In this document: positions 19,763 to 30,135 of the stretch, piece by piece
Position numbering within the stretch: position 1 is the stretch's first letter
How the letters are laid out: the number at the start of each line of letters is the position of its first letter
Source of the DNA: Bradyrhizobium sp. CB82
GTDB lineage: Bacteria; Pseudomonadota; Alphaproteobacteria; Rhizobiales; Xanthobacteraceae
NCBI RefSeq assembly: GCF_029714405.1
Contig: NZ_CP121650.1
Span: forward strand, 7,755,001-7,819,000
Length of the DNA stretch: 64,000 bases
Direction: 5' to 3'
Position numbers and translations under genes: made by a program
Notes under the pieces: model-generated
Databases searched by the model: none
What the model was told of the DNA's origin: nothing
What the model saw: only the letters and a program-made list of their open reading frames with translations

Positions 19763-21635
19763 CCAAGCAGAACCCGGCGTGCAGATTTCCCGCACCGGGC
19801 TCCCCAGATGATCATTCGCGAAGAGCGCCTCATCACACCGTCGGATGCAAGTTTCGAGCGAACGGAAGCTCGAACCACGGGCGGTCGCCCAATTGTGCCC
19901 AACTCAGCCGGCGGCGTTGGCCGCGGCGTTGTAGGGCTTGCTTCCACTGTCGCTGGGTTTCAATGCGGATCCAGCTCAGCCTACGGTCGCAGTGGTGCAG
20001 AGCGAAATATGGTAGAAGCCTCGCAGCATCACCGTTAGGTGTTGTTGCTGTTCGCGTCTCTTCCAGTGCCGATGCTCGAGCAGCCACTCGCGGGTACGAG
20101 CGAGGAACTTTCTGCAGCTCTTGGTGCTGGGGATACGGATCAGGGCGAACCGCCCGCTCCGGTCCACCCCACAGACATGCTTGAAGCCAAGAAATTCAAA
20201 TGTCTCCGGCCTCTGTCCGTGCTTGCCCCGCATGGTGGCAGCAAAGCGTCCAAAGAGTAGCAGCCGAGTCTTGTCCTCGGCCAGCTCCAGATTGAACTGC
20301 GCGAACCGCTCCTCCAACTGGCGCTGGAAGTTCTGCGCATCGTCCTGGAACTGGAAGCACCCCACGAAGTCATCGGCAAAACGCACCAGATATGCCTCGC
20401 CTCGACACGGTGGTTTGAACTTCTTCGCAAACCAAAGATCGAGCGTAAAGTGCAAGTACAGATTACTGAGCACAGGCGATATCGGGCCCCCTTGCGGAGT
20501 CCCTTCCCTGGCTGGAAGGAAGATCCCGTCTTGCAGTGCCCCGGCCTTCAGCCATTTTGATATCAGCTGAAGGATGATCGGGTCGGCAATCCGGTGAGCC
20601 ACCATCCGGCGTAGCCACTGATGATCAATGCGGGTGAAGTAGCTGCGGATATCGGCCTCGAACACATGGCTAACCTTCTTTGTCACGATATGCCGGCGCA
20701 GAGCCTGCAAGGCATGATGAGGATTTCGCCCTGGTCGAAAGCCGTAACTGCAATCGAGGAAATCGGCTTCGAACACAGACTCGAGAATGCGCGCGACCGC
20801 CCGCTGCAGCAGCCGGTCAGCGACAGTGGGAATCCCCAATGGTCGCGTTCCGACTTTGCCCGGCCCTTTGGGTATCTCGACCCGCCGAACCGGCGGCGCG
20901 CGGTACGTGCCTTCTTTGAGCTGTGCACAGATCTCCTCGACCCGCTTCTCGCAAACTGTTTGGTGCTTTGCCCGTCGACGCCACTAGCTGCGTCCCGGTT
21001 CATCATTCGCCAAGTTTCCTTGAGGAACGCCGGTATCAGCAAGTGGGCCAACGAGGTGAAACGCACCTCTCGGTCCAGTTTGGCTTTCTTCGCTATCTGA
21101 CCCAGTTTCGTTGACATCAGAATCCTGCCTCTGTGCGTGCGGGTAATGTTTCCCTGCGGTCAGTCTTCATCTGCTTCGCCGCTTCCGCCTGTACGCGGCT
21201 TTCCCGCGCTCCGAGTACTACCAGCGAATCCGACTTCCACTGCAGCGTCTGCCTTTCTCAGTAATGATCCATATCGTCCGGCATACTCGGCGTGCTTCCG
21301 CTGCGCACCGAGACCACAGTGGATATCTCAGGTTCCTTGATACTTCCTTCTCCGAACGTGCCGTGCGCTCTGACCCCGCCGCAGTCTCCAGCCACCTCGC
21401 CTTTGACGGTGACCTACTTTTGCCTTCCAGCCACTACGACTCTGTCGGCCTGCGGATTCCTATCTTTATGAGGCTGACCCGCTTCACTTGCATTACGGCC
21501 CGCGCGTCGCTCTGCCTACCTTAGCTCATGTCGTTACCTCCATAAGCCCAAGGCTCGATTCCCGGTGGGGCGGCTCTTCCCCTTGGCGGGGCGGGAATTT
21601 CACCCGCTGGAAGCATCAGGCTTGGCCTGACGCAC
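19763..21635 (-). mobile_element. Group II intron E, inserted in the RT gene of intron F
   Basis: 5' end at 21635: the RT frame of intron F (NLFLHYG) breaks and GTGCGTCAGG begins, a GUGYG start. Domain V is at about 19763-19803 (GCCCGGTGCGGGAAATCTGCACGCCGGGTTC). Between are 518 bases of 5' domains and the RT gene. Intron D follows directly. Confidence 0.75.
19833..21117 (-). pseudogene. Group II intron RT pseudogene (intron E)
   Basis: Start MSTKLGQIAKKAKLDREVRF at 21117. A one-base deletion near 20945 shifts the frame before EEICAQLKEGTY. The second segment is open from there with RVEIPKGPGKVGTRPLGIPTV, DCSYGFRPGRNPHHAL, EADIRSYFTRIDHQWL, EGTPQGGPISPVLSN and the catalytic FADDFVGCFQ. A second shift near 20010 moves the tail to LHHCDRRLSWIRIETQ...LHPTV. 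Two frameshifts make it inactive, although the motifs are well kept, so the decay is recent. Confidence 0.85.
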
Positions 21636-22293
21636 CATAGTGGAGAAAGAGATTCGCCATCAGCGGTGATACCACCGAGCCCTGCGGCGTGCCCTTCTCT
21701 CGGGGTTCAGGGGTGCCGTCTTCCAGTTGAACGGGAGCTTTAAGCCACCGTTCAATGTACAACAACGCCCAAGCGCAGTCCGTGTGCTTCCGAATCGCCT
21801 TGAGCAAAAGCTCATGCGATATCGAGTCAAAATATGCCCGAATGTCGAGATCGAGCACGAAGGGATGCCGCCAGCATCGCTGGCGAGCAACCCCAACGGC
21901 ATCGAGCGCCGATTTTCCGGGTCGATATCCGAACGAGTCTGGATGAAAGTGTTTCTCCAAATCCGGCTCCAGATATCCTTTGACGACCGCCTGAGCAACG
22001 CGATCCGACACCGTAGGAATTCCTAGCGGCCTCTTCCCGCCGTCGCGCTTGTCGATCTGCACACGCTTGACCGGCGGTGGAAAGTAGCTGCCCGAAGGCA
22101 TTCGATTCCAGAGCTTGTACAGATTGCTCTGCAAGTCTGCCTCGAACACCTCGATCGATTGCTCGTCCACACCGGCTGCGCCCCGATTTGCTTTAACCCG
22201 TTTGTACGCCTCCCAAACCCAGCGCTTGGGGATGTCATACGGCTTTGCTTGACCCAAAAGAGTCCTCCCGTTTCCGGTTGTTCTTCCAATCAA
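21636..22293 (-). pseudogene. Group II intron RT, N-terminal half (intron F)
   Basis: Open for about 219 codons: QAKPYDIPKRWVWEAYKRVK, NRGAAGVDEQSIEVFE, RVQIDKRDGGKRPLGIPTV, DSFGYRPGKSALDAVG, DLDIRAYFDSISHELL, KGTPQGSVVSPLMANLFLHY. It ends at the intron E insertion, before the YADD motif. The true start is uncertain: TTG at 22293, or another non-ATG codon nearer AKPYDIP. Confidence 0.8.
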
Positions 22294-22767
22294 GCGGGAC
22301 AGTGCCGTGCCTTCGCTCCGCCACCATTACAGTGTCTTCGTCACTACTACACACGGCTCCGTCCCTGCATCGTGCATTGGTACTCAGACTCTTGTGGGGC
22401 TTCCACTTGAACCATTCCCTTGGCATCGCGATACAGGTTCCCACGTTCCGCACAGAAGCCTGAACCGAGGTCACGCCACCTCGCCTGCCGGACGCCGCCT
22501 GAGCCGTAAACAGGTATCGCTCAGACTGATCCCAAGATAACGACTACCCCTTGGTTTTGACGTCTTCCCTACGCTTTCGACAGTTCTTCGGTGGTTCGCT
22601 TGCGCTCGTCTCCTCGATCCTTACCTGACAGAGTCTTGCTCTGCCTTTTCCGGTCTCGCTCACCACCTCGACCATTGGGCCGAAGCAGCAGCCGGTGATT
22701 TGAACCCTGATCCTGCAACCCGAGTTCGAGGGGCCCACCCCCATCTTCTGTGCAGCAAGGGCCGCAC
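21636..22767 (-). mobile_element. Group II intron F, 5' part, inserted in IS110
   Basis: 5' end at 22767: the IS110 frame (LIDWFVE) breaks at GACTGGTTTGTAGA and GTGCGGCCC begins. The 480 bases before the RT are domains I-IV. The intron is cut at 21635 by intron E, and its 3' half was not found in the window. Confidence 0.8.
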
Positions 22768-22955
22768 TCTACAAACCAGTCAATCAGCCGATACAGATCA
22801 GTTGTGAAGGTACCGAAGCTGCGTACCGGCTCAGGTGTGCGATCTGCATTCACGGCGGCCATGTGCATCGTGGCCCCGACGTCGATCGCGGCCGCATTTG
22901 GATGCACCACCGACATCGTGCCGCGACCCTGGTTCTTCGATTTATTCCGACGCAT
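22768..22955 (-). pseudogene. IS110-family transposase, N-terminal fragment
   Basis: Start ATG at 22955 behind GGGAGGATTGGCA. Reads MRRNKSKNQGRG, AAIDVGATMHMAAV, SFGTFTTDLYRLIDWFVE, closely related to 7271-8656, then is cut by intron F. Its leader up to about 23140 also matches the leaders of the other two copies. The C-terminal part is absent. Confidence 0.85.
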
Positions 22956-23149
22956 TGCCAATCCTCCCGTGAGAACGGAAGGGCTGGGCTGTGCTGATGA
23001 TCAATTTCCTAAACGGGATCGCCTGATGGCGTCACCACTCTTACGCGCGCAACAACCCATGGACCATGTTTTTTGCGGGGTAACCTGCCACCAAAAAGCC
23101 GCCGGCCCCTCCCTTCCGCCACGAGAATAGACCTCAGCCGTTCCTACGC

Positions 23150-23518
23150 CCACAGGCGGACGCTATGCGAGATGGTCTTTTTGAAGCTGAGCTTCTCGGC
23201 ATGCACGAAGTCCCACACCGACTGGTAGTCGACCTTCAGGCCGCGACCGGCAAGCTCGGCAACGAGACCGCGTATGGTGAAATCGCCGTCCTTGATCCGC
23301 TGCGACAGCCAGATCGCGTGATCTCCCGAAACCGCCTTCGGCTTGTGACCGCCCATCTGGCCCGGAATAACGCTGCCGGTCTCATCGACCCGCTTGATCC
23401 AACCAATTGCGGTGCTGATCGCAACCCCAAACTGCTTGGCTGCCTGATTGCGGGACATCCCGCCCTCAATCGCCGCCACCACGCGTTTGCGAAGATCCAG
23501 AGAGTAAGGCTTGCCCAT
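23150..23518 (-). pseudogene. IS630-family transposase, N-terminal part
   Basis: MGKPYSLDLRKRVVAAIEGG, HTH NQAAKQFGVAISTAIGWIKR, GHKPKAVSGDHAIWLS, DYQSVWDFVHAEKLSFKKT. At about 23150 an IS110 element begins. The remainder of this type of transposase is at 15310-15775 on the same strand, so both pieces probably come from one IS630 copy split by 7.4 kb of later insertions. Confidence 0.8.
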
Positions 23519-23569
23519 CCATGCTGGCCTCCGTCCAGCCAGCATGGTGAATCAGAAACATGATGATTT

Positions 23570-23661
23570 GGGAAATCTTGAGGGTTCTATGAGGTCGCAC
23601 GCTACGACAGAGCGCGCGGCTGGCCTTTGCCCGCGACCTCATAGAACCCTCAAGATTTCCC
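23570..23661. repeat. Perfect 29-bp inverted repeat, 34-base loop
   Basis: Arms 23570-23598 and 23633-23661 are exact reverse complements (arm starts GGGAAATCTTGAGGG, ends TATGAGGTCGC). The flanks are also inverted over TGAATCA (23548-23554 and about 23680). It lies between IS630 and IS5 remnants and may be two identical IS ends facing each other. Confidence 0.85.
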
Positions 23662-23785
23662 TTGCAAACTTGATTTGTGATTCACTCGCCTTTGACAGCT
23701 TTGGCGAGAGGGTCGATGCGGCCACGGGAGCGGAGCGACAGTCGAGCAGAATCTTTTTCGGTCGCGGCTCGATCAGATCATTGAC

Positions 23786-24462
23786 ATGAAGCATCCGCTG
23801 GTGGCGCTGGGACGCACGGTGGATTGGAGCTTCCCGGAGAAGCGGTTCGGCGAGGTTTACACGGATGATCCCCGTCGCCCGCCGCTGGCGGCGCGCTTGA
23901 TGGCGGGTCCGGCCATCCTCAAGCACACCTACGACGTGTCCGACGAGATGTTGTGCGAGCGCTGGGTCGAGAACCCCTATTACCAATACTTCTGTGGCGA
24001 GGAGTTCTTCCAGCATCGGTTGGTGTTCGATCGCTCGTCGCTGACGCGTTGGCGCAACCGCACGGCGAGAAGCGGCTGGCCGCGCTGATCCAGGAGAGCC
24101 TGTCGGTTGCTACCAAGACCAAGGCGATCAAGCCCTCCGAACTGTCGCGGGTCATCGTCGACACCACGGTCCAGCCCAAGAACGTGACGTTCAGGGTTTT
24201 CATTTTCGGCCAGAAGCGAGGAATGACGCCCCCGATCAAACGCGAACTGCGCCGCAGGGCTGCCGTCGATCCGGTCATCGGCCATCTCAAATCCGAACAC
24301 CGGATGGGCCGCAACTACCTGTGGCACCGCCAGGGCGATGCCATCAATGCCATCCTCGCCGCCGCCGGCTACAACTTCCGCCGCATCATCCGGTGGCTGG
24401 CGCTCTTGTTGCGCCAACTCCTCGTCCAACTCACCGCTCGAATTCAGTTCATTCCAGCCTGA
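23786..24462 (+). pseudogene. IS5-family transposase with internal deletion and frameshift
   Basis: N-terminal part MKHPLVALGRTVDWSFPEKR to YYQYFCGEEFFQHRLVFDRSSLTRWR, then a frameshift near 24050 (ADALAQPHGEKRLAALIQES) and an in-frame deletion joining PKNVT directly to FRVFIFGQKRGMTPPIKRE, removing most of the middle third. The C-terminus DPVIGHLKSEHRMGRNYLWH...AAGYNFRRIIRWLALLL is intact. Same family as 6541-6920 and 63070-63440. Confidence 0.8.
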
Positions 24463-24560
24463 AATCCACGTTCTTCACATGGTGTAATCGCGGCTGACGT
24501 CTTCTTGAGAACACGAGGATCGGTACGATCGGCGTCAGCAAATCGAAAAGGAGCCGCGCT

Positions 24561-25587
24561 ATGAAGCAGTACGTTGGTCTGGACATCTCTATGGAAGAAA
24601 CCAGCATTTGCGTTTTGGATCAGGCCGGCGGCGTGACATTCGAAGGTTGTGCGCCGACCAATCCGGAGGCGATCGCTAAGCTCCTGCGGCGTCACGCAGG
24701 CAATGCTGAGCGAATCGTTTTTGAAACGGGCTCGCTATCCAATTGGTTTTGGCATCAACTCAGGGCACTGGGCTTTCCGGTGATTTGCCTTGATGCGCGT
24801 CACGCCAACGCGGCGTTATCGATGTGCATCAACAAGTCGGATCAGAACGATGCCAAGGGGTTGGCTGAAATGGCCCGCATGGGATGGTACCGGGAAGCTG
24901 CCGTGAAAGGGGGCGGAGAGCTGGAAAACTCGTTCGATGCTGGCGGCACGAACCAAGCTGGTGAATCTACGGCGAGATATTGACAACCAAATGTGCGGTC
25001 TGTGCAAGGGGTTAGGAATAGTACTCGGCAAGGCCGGCTCGACCAACCTGGCTCGTAAAGTGGACGCCGTGCTTGCTGAAGCGCCGGATTTGCAAGATAT
25101 TTTCGCACCGCTGCCGCTTGCCCAGTCCTGTTTGACTGAACAAATCGAGAAGTTCGATCGACAACTCATGGCAGTGGCAAAAGGCGACCAAATTGTTCGG
25201 CGAATGATGACCGTTCCCGGTGTCGGTCCCCTGACTGCCCTGTCCTTCGTCGTTACCATCGACGACCCCAATCGCTTCAGACATTCCGCCGACGTGGGCG
25301 CCTATCTAGGCCTGACACCAAGACGTTATCAATCCGGTGAGATGGATCGCACTGGCCGCATCTCCAAGCGCGGCAACCGCCAGATGCGAACTTATTTGTT
25401 CGAGGCCGCGAACGTCCTGCTGACCGTTGTCAGGCGAGGTTCTGCGCTCAAGCGCTGGGGCAGCAAACTGGCCAAACGCATCGGCACCAAGAAGGCCAAG
25501 GTTGCCGTCGCTCGCAAAATGGCTGTCATCCTCCATGCCATCTGGACTGATGGCACCGAATTCCAGGCAGAGATGCGCACCGCATGA
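24561..25587 (+). pseudogene. IS110-family transposase (second type), frameshifted
   Basis: MKQYVGLDISMEETSICVLD, VFETGSLSNWFWHQL, INKSDQNDAKGLAEMARMGWY give the DEDD domain. An extra G in the run at about 24905 shifts the frame. The remainder SMLAARTKLVNLRRDIDNQ, MMTVPGVGPLTALSFV, GAYLGLTPRRYQSGE, HAIWTDGTEFQ is open to 25587. A single-base lesion, so inactivation is recent. Confidence 0.85.
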
Positions 25588-25924
25588 ACCAGTCTTAAAC
25601 CAACCCGGATCCGCCTTCGGCGGAACAAGCGTCCCTGCCGGGACGATGGTGTGGGCAATCTCGAAGTCGTCCCTGCGGGCTTTACGCACCGCGCTCTTAA
25701 CATCGGGATGCCGCACCTCTTGAACGCCATCATGCGGCGCTCCGGCATAGAGACGACCGCGGAAAGAACCATGAACCCGGCAGCGGATCATTTTTGTCTA
25801 TCGGGGTTGACATCGTGCCCGAGCCATTTCGAACTCGCGCTCCCTGGCACGAGGATCACGCGTATGGAATACGCAACAAGAAATTAGCTAGATCTTTGTA
25901 TTCGACCCGATCCTTGAGCATGTA
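25588..25924. other. IS110 3' flank and truncated end of next IS110
   Basis: No gene. 25605-25760 looks like the non-coding tail of the IS110 element at 24561. 25890-25924 still reads (minus) the last codons of the next IS110 transposase, YMLKDRVEYKDLA, beyond its premature stop. Confidence 0.5.
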
Positions 25925-27007
25925 TCAAGCGGCATTGAGCATTGAGGCGCCGACCGCGAGAATGGCTTTTTTGGCGCCGCGGCGAGCTTTGAGGCGGAGG
26001 AACTGGGCCTGCAGGTAGCTACCCTTGACGCGGACCGCGGCCCAGGCGGCTGTGACTAGGGCGGTTTTGAGCCACGGTGTCCCTTTGCGGGTGCGAGTCG
26101 AGCGCCGTTTACCGGCGCTCTCGTCATTTCTGGGGCACATTGTCGCCCAGGACAGCAAGTGCCCGGCAGTGGGAAAGCGCGCCATGTCGACGCCGATCTC
26201 CGCCACCAAGACGTGCGCGGTGAGCTCACTCACCCCCGGCATCGTCGTGAGCAGGCGGGCGCACTCCTCGATCGGCGCCAAGGTTTTTCCCACGTCGGCA
26301 TCCACCGTCGCGAGAGCTTGTTGGAGCGAGTCGATGAGCCGCAAGTGCAGCCTGAGCAAGCGTCGGTGAGGCGCGCTGATGCGGCCGTGCAGGGCTTGGA
26401 TAAGCTCGGCGCGTTTCTTGCGCGCGTTCCCTCGTGCCAGATCGGCCAGGCGCTCGGGGTCGGTTTCCCCTGCAATCAGGGCGTTGAGGATCGCTCGGCC
26501 GCTGTGCCCCAGGACATCCGAGAGCACGCTCCCAAGCTTGATGTTGGCATCCTCCAGCGTCTTCTGGTTGCGCAAGGAGTGTTGCGAGACCTCGCGCACC
26601 AGTTGCTTGCGGGTCCGTGTCAGGTCCCTCAATTCCTGGATCGGCTTGGGCGGCACGAAGCTCGCGCTGATCAGCCCATGGGCCAACAAGTCCGCAATCC
26701 AGGCCGCATCATTCACATCGGTCTTGCGCCCCGGTACGTTCTTGATGTGCTGCGCATTGGCCAGCACCAGTTCGAAATGCTCCTCCAGCAAATGCCACAC
26801 GGGCTTCCAGTACACCCCCGTCGCCTCCATCGCCACGTGGGTGACGGCGTGCGAGCTCAGCCACTCCTGAAGTTCGATCAAGGCCCCTGTCGTCGTGGCA
26901 AAGCTGCGCGTTTCATCCACCGCCGGCTCGCTCACGCAACGCACACGCGCCATCACCATGTCTTTGTGCACATCCAACCCTGCACAGCGCGGATACAGTA
27001 TTTCCAT
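25925..27007 (-). CDS. IS110-family transposase (third type), premature stop
   Basis: 360 codons from ATG at 27007 (AGGGAGATTC upstream). DEDD domain: PRCAGLDVHKDMVMA, HVAMEATGVYWKPVW, NVPGRKTDVNDAAWIADLL. C-terminal Tnp_20: TTMPGVSELTAHVLVAEIGVD, RKGTPWLKTALVTAAWAAVRVKGSYLQAQFLRLKARRGAKKAILAVGASMLNAA, then TGA. In-frame sequence beyond the stop still matches the family for about a dozen codons, and the element is cut near 25890. Both catalytic domains are present, so residual activity is possible but unlikely. Confidence 0.8.
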   Translation of the reverse strand: MEILYPRCAGLDVHKDMVMARVRCVSEPAVDETRSFATTTGALIELQEWLSSHAVTHVAMEATGVYWKPVWHLLEEHFELVLANAQHIKNVPGRKTDVNDAAWIADLLAHGLISASFVPPKPIQELRDLTRTRKQLVREVSQHSLRNQKTLEDANIKLGSVLSDVLGHSGRAILNALIAGETDPERLADLARGNARKKRAELIQALHGRISAPHRRLLRLHLRLIDSLQQALATVDADVGKTLAPIEECARLLTTMPGVSELTAHVLVAEIGVDMARFPTAGHLLSWATMCPRNDESAGKRRSTRTRKGTPWLKTALVTAAWAAVRVKGSYLQAQFLRLKARRGAKKAILAVGASMLNAA

Positions 27008-27604
27008 GAATCTCCCTCCATAACCGTCTGGCGGCGGGAGAGACCCCTGTCGTCGAAATCTATTAACCGTGCTCCGGGGCCTTGGCCCATGGCAACAATT
27101 CGCGGTGCTCGCAGGGCCTCGGGTCCAACTAGCTAACGGGCTCATAGCACCAAGCAACGGCCGACCTCGTTCCCGCCAGCACCAGCATATGCCGCAGCGG
27201 ACGAAAAAAATCCAACCCGCTTCTGGTCTCGCGGTCGCACGCAGCGGGATGGGGAACTAGCTAGAAAAGGTTATTGCGTCTAGCCAAAACCGAATCCAAC
27301 TCTCATCTGTGGGAAATCCTTGTGGTTTAGCTACGCGATTTCTAGGCGCACCATAGGTTGTACTGACTATCTCGTTCTCGCAAACGCTGGCCTACACTCG
27401 AAGGCGACCTAGTCGAGATCCTATGGACGGCAATCTTTTTGTAAGTTCGAAGATCATGTAGATGCGACCAGCAAGCTCGATATGGCGGCGGCGTGCTTGG
27501 CTAACGCCAGTACCTTTCGATCCTACGCTGCCGCGCGGCAATCAGGATGGAATCGCGTATTGCCGCATGTAGCGATGTTCCCGATCGACCTATTGTTGCC
27601 TCAT
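27008..27604. other. IS110 leader and unassigned sequence
   Basis: The first 60-100 bases are the 5' leader of the IS110 at 25925. The rest shows no gene, promoter or repeat I could support. Confidence 0.4.
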
Positions 27605-29206
27605 CTATTTTGCTCCCCAGCCAGGGAGCGAAGACGGTCGCGCAACTGGTGGGCATTTCGAGCGCGCCGATGTCGCGCTCGGTCCTCGACCGAGCGCTTG
27701 CAAAGCCAACAGACCGGTGATGATTCGATCACGTCGGTTTGTGCTGCGTTTTCCCGGGAGATAAACAACAGTGCTCGCTGCGCCACGATTTGAGACGACG
27801 TTGAAGACTTCGGAGTACTTTGCTCGGGTAGACCCAGGGCATTCTGCCTGAAGCTTGCAGAGGAGTTCGCTGCCGGTTCGCCACGGCTCGGCCTCGAACC
27901 ATTCGCGCAGCTGTCGCGTAGCCTTGACGAGCGGATCAGGGCGTCGTCGCTCACGCTTCGGCTTCGCAATTGGCCTGTCGGTCGGGCGGACCGCTCCTTC
28001 TTTCCACGCGATTCGCAAGCTCGACAAACACTGTTCGATCGGTGGCGCCGCAGTTGGATGGCTTGCTGGGGCGGCGTCGGTGAGACTGGCCAACTTCTCC
28101 TGCACGGCTCCGATATCGCGCAGTAAGGCGACCGGATCCATCGGGCATAAATTTCATTGACGCGGGCGCGGACGGCATCAGGTGTTCTTGCTTCGGCAAC
28201 CAGCCGCTGATGTGGGGTCGCGGGGACGCTATACGTTTTGTGGACACGCGCTCCGTCGCGCTCATTTCGTATTAATTTGAACAATGGCTGGAAAAAGTTC
28301 ACGAACAAGCGGGCCGAATGATAAAGCTGCGCCAGCAAAGCAGCCGCTTCGAGCCCCTCGAATCGAGGGTAGCCGACCATTCGGCGGACCGCCGCGCCGT
28401 TCTTCTGCTCGACAAAGGCCTGATCGTTCTTGCGATAGGGGCGACAGCGCGTGAAGACGATGTCAGCCTGTTCGCAATATTCTTGGTCTCATTCATGAAC
28501 ACAGAGTCGTTGGCGGTGTCCAGACCCAGGAGCGCAAACGGTAGCTGTTTACGAAGCTCGGCCAGAACCGTGCTCAACAACCTCTGTTCGCGCACCAGAA
28601 GTGGCGCGCATTCGGTCCAGCCGATCGCGATGTCCGTGAGAACGAGCGTCTGGACGAAGCTACCCCGCGCCGAAGGACCGCTGTGAGCGACAAGATCGGC
28701 CTCGACGAAATCGGGCGCAGGATCTCCCCAATCCGCTGAAGTACGAACAGGGATGCTGCGTCGCAGAGCACTTGCTACAGAGCGACGGCGCAGCCGGCCG
28801 CTTTGCTCACGATACTTCGAAGCGCCCGGTCGATCGTCGCCGCACTCATCGACGATAGTGTGGCCCGAACCTCTGGCGTCAGGTCGATATGGCCGTGCCG
28901 CTCCATCGACTCAATCAAGATCGGCAGCAGGACCTAGACGCTTGCCGCACACCCGGTCTGCGGCCCCCCAAAGCAGTATCAGCGCATTCTCTCGGCGTCT
29001 TGGTAAATCCGCCGACGATTACGGCGGCCCGCTGTCTGCTCGCCTGGATCGCAGCGCAGCAACCGCATCGCATGCTTCCGATGTAGGCCCGTAATCGCGA
29101 CGAACTCGTCGAGAATATGCCCCTTATCGACGCGGCTCGATGTCCTGTAGCGCGGCGCCAAAGCAGACCTCAGTTCCTTGCGCGTCGCCATGCTCAATCG
29201 CCTCAT
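27605..29206 (-). pseudogene. Integrase-core transposase, heavily frameshifted
   Basis: Pieces of one long DDE/integrase-type protein read in several minus frames: an N-terminal HTH region EFVAITGLHRKHAMRLLR (about 29080), the core REQRLLSTVLAELRKQLPFALLGLDTANDSVFMNE (about 28560), EQKNGAAVRRMVGYPRFEGLEAAALLAQLY and FFQPLFKLIRNERDGARV (about 28300), and a C-terminal domain MDPVALLRDIGAVQEKLASL (28141) to 27605. At least three frame changes. A remnant of the same family is at 53475-53740. Confidence 0.7.
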
Positions 29207-29619
29207 CGTTGCCCCTGCGCTCCCTTGCGATTGGGCAGCAATTTACGTGAGGCAACAACTCAGCATTCAGGAACATTTCGGGCGACGCAATGCGGCTTCC
29301 CACCCAGGTTGTCGCGCTATTCTATCCCGAAAATCGCTCACCGGCTATTGATCCTCCGTTGCCGAACGCATCGATAGTGACAAATCGCCATAGGCAATAT
29401 CACAGTCGAGCAAATGTTCATATTTGGCGGTCACCCAGTCTCCGGACTGGGTGTTCGCATGAGCATGCTCGAATGATCCAGATTAATGTCATAGACGCTG
29501 AAGCTGCAGGCGCGCTCCCGCGGCCTCGGAGGTCACGAAGATCATCGACGGGACTCGCATCCTTACCGAGATGGGAGTTCGTCGACCTGCTGTCGTAGTG
29601 CGACGTTCTGTGTTCAGCC
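29207..29619. other. Intergenic, no gene seen
   Basis: Short frames only, with no codon bias. A small dyad GTCTCCGGACTGGG... near 29440 was not strong enough to call. Confidence 0.4.
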
Positions 29620-29635
29620 TGTCGTGTTTAAGACG
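29620..29635 (+). promoter_or_regulatory. Possible NifA upstream activator sequence
   Basis: TGT-CGTG-T-TTAAG-ACG fits the NifA site TGT-N4-T-N5-ACA with one mismatch in the last base. It ends 96 bases before the -24 element, inside the usual 80-150-base range. Confidence 0.4.
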
Positions 29636-29730
29636 TCTATGTTCGGAACCCGACTGTTGAGGGCGCAGGTATTCCGCCGTGCCGGCGCGAAACACATCGT
29701 TTTTTCCGTCTCGCTCGCACCTCCTCTGTT

Positions 29731-29746
29731 GGCACGCCGATTGCTT
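29731..29746 (+). promoter_or_regulatory. Sigma-54 (RpoN) -24/-12 promoter
   Basis: TTGGCACGCCGATTGCTT matches the consensus TGGCACG-N4-TTGCW exactly, with GG (29732) and GC (29744) separated by ten bases. Transcription would start near 29757, about 380 bases before the ATP-grasp gene. In rhizobia such promoters need an enhancer-binding activator such as NifA. Which activator acts here is inference. Confidence 0.8.
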
Positions 29747-29749
29747 GAT

Positions 29750-30135
29750 ACCCGGAAAGAATCTTGCGACCGTAGTCTTCTCACGGCCTTCGGCCGAGGG
29801 GGTCATATGAGCCTTGCTCGCACGATCGAAGTCAATGCAGCGGCTTTGGTTCCTAGTCGCGTCTGGAGGCAGGCTGCGAGGCTGGTCACATCCAGATGGT
29901 GCTTAAACTGGACACGGCAGTGGTGTACTCGCGCTGGACGGTGTTGGTCGCGTGCCATTAGATGCTGCCGGCTAATCCTACTGATCAATAAGTGTTTTGA
30001 TTTTCGCATCTTCGAGGGAGCAAATCCACTCGCAAGCTGGCCGCCCCGATCGGCGGGCGCGCAGAATCCAGTCGAGCTGCTCCCCAGATCCGAGCGAATG
30101 AAGTTAACAATGGGCAAACATCCAGGGAGTACCTC
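29750..30135 (+). other. Leader between sigma-54 promoter and ATP-grasp gene
   Basis: 386 bases. An open frame 29807-30145 has a possible ribosome site (GAGGGGG) and overlaps the next start by ten bases, but its Trp/Cys/Arg-rich translation does not look like a protein. AGGGAG at about 30124 is the ribosome site of the next gene. Confidence 0.4.

Noticed and set aside
26159..27136. 325-codon plus-strand open frame
   Set aside because: Antisense shadow of the IS110 transposase at 25925-27007.
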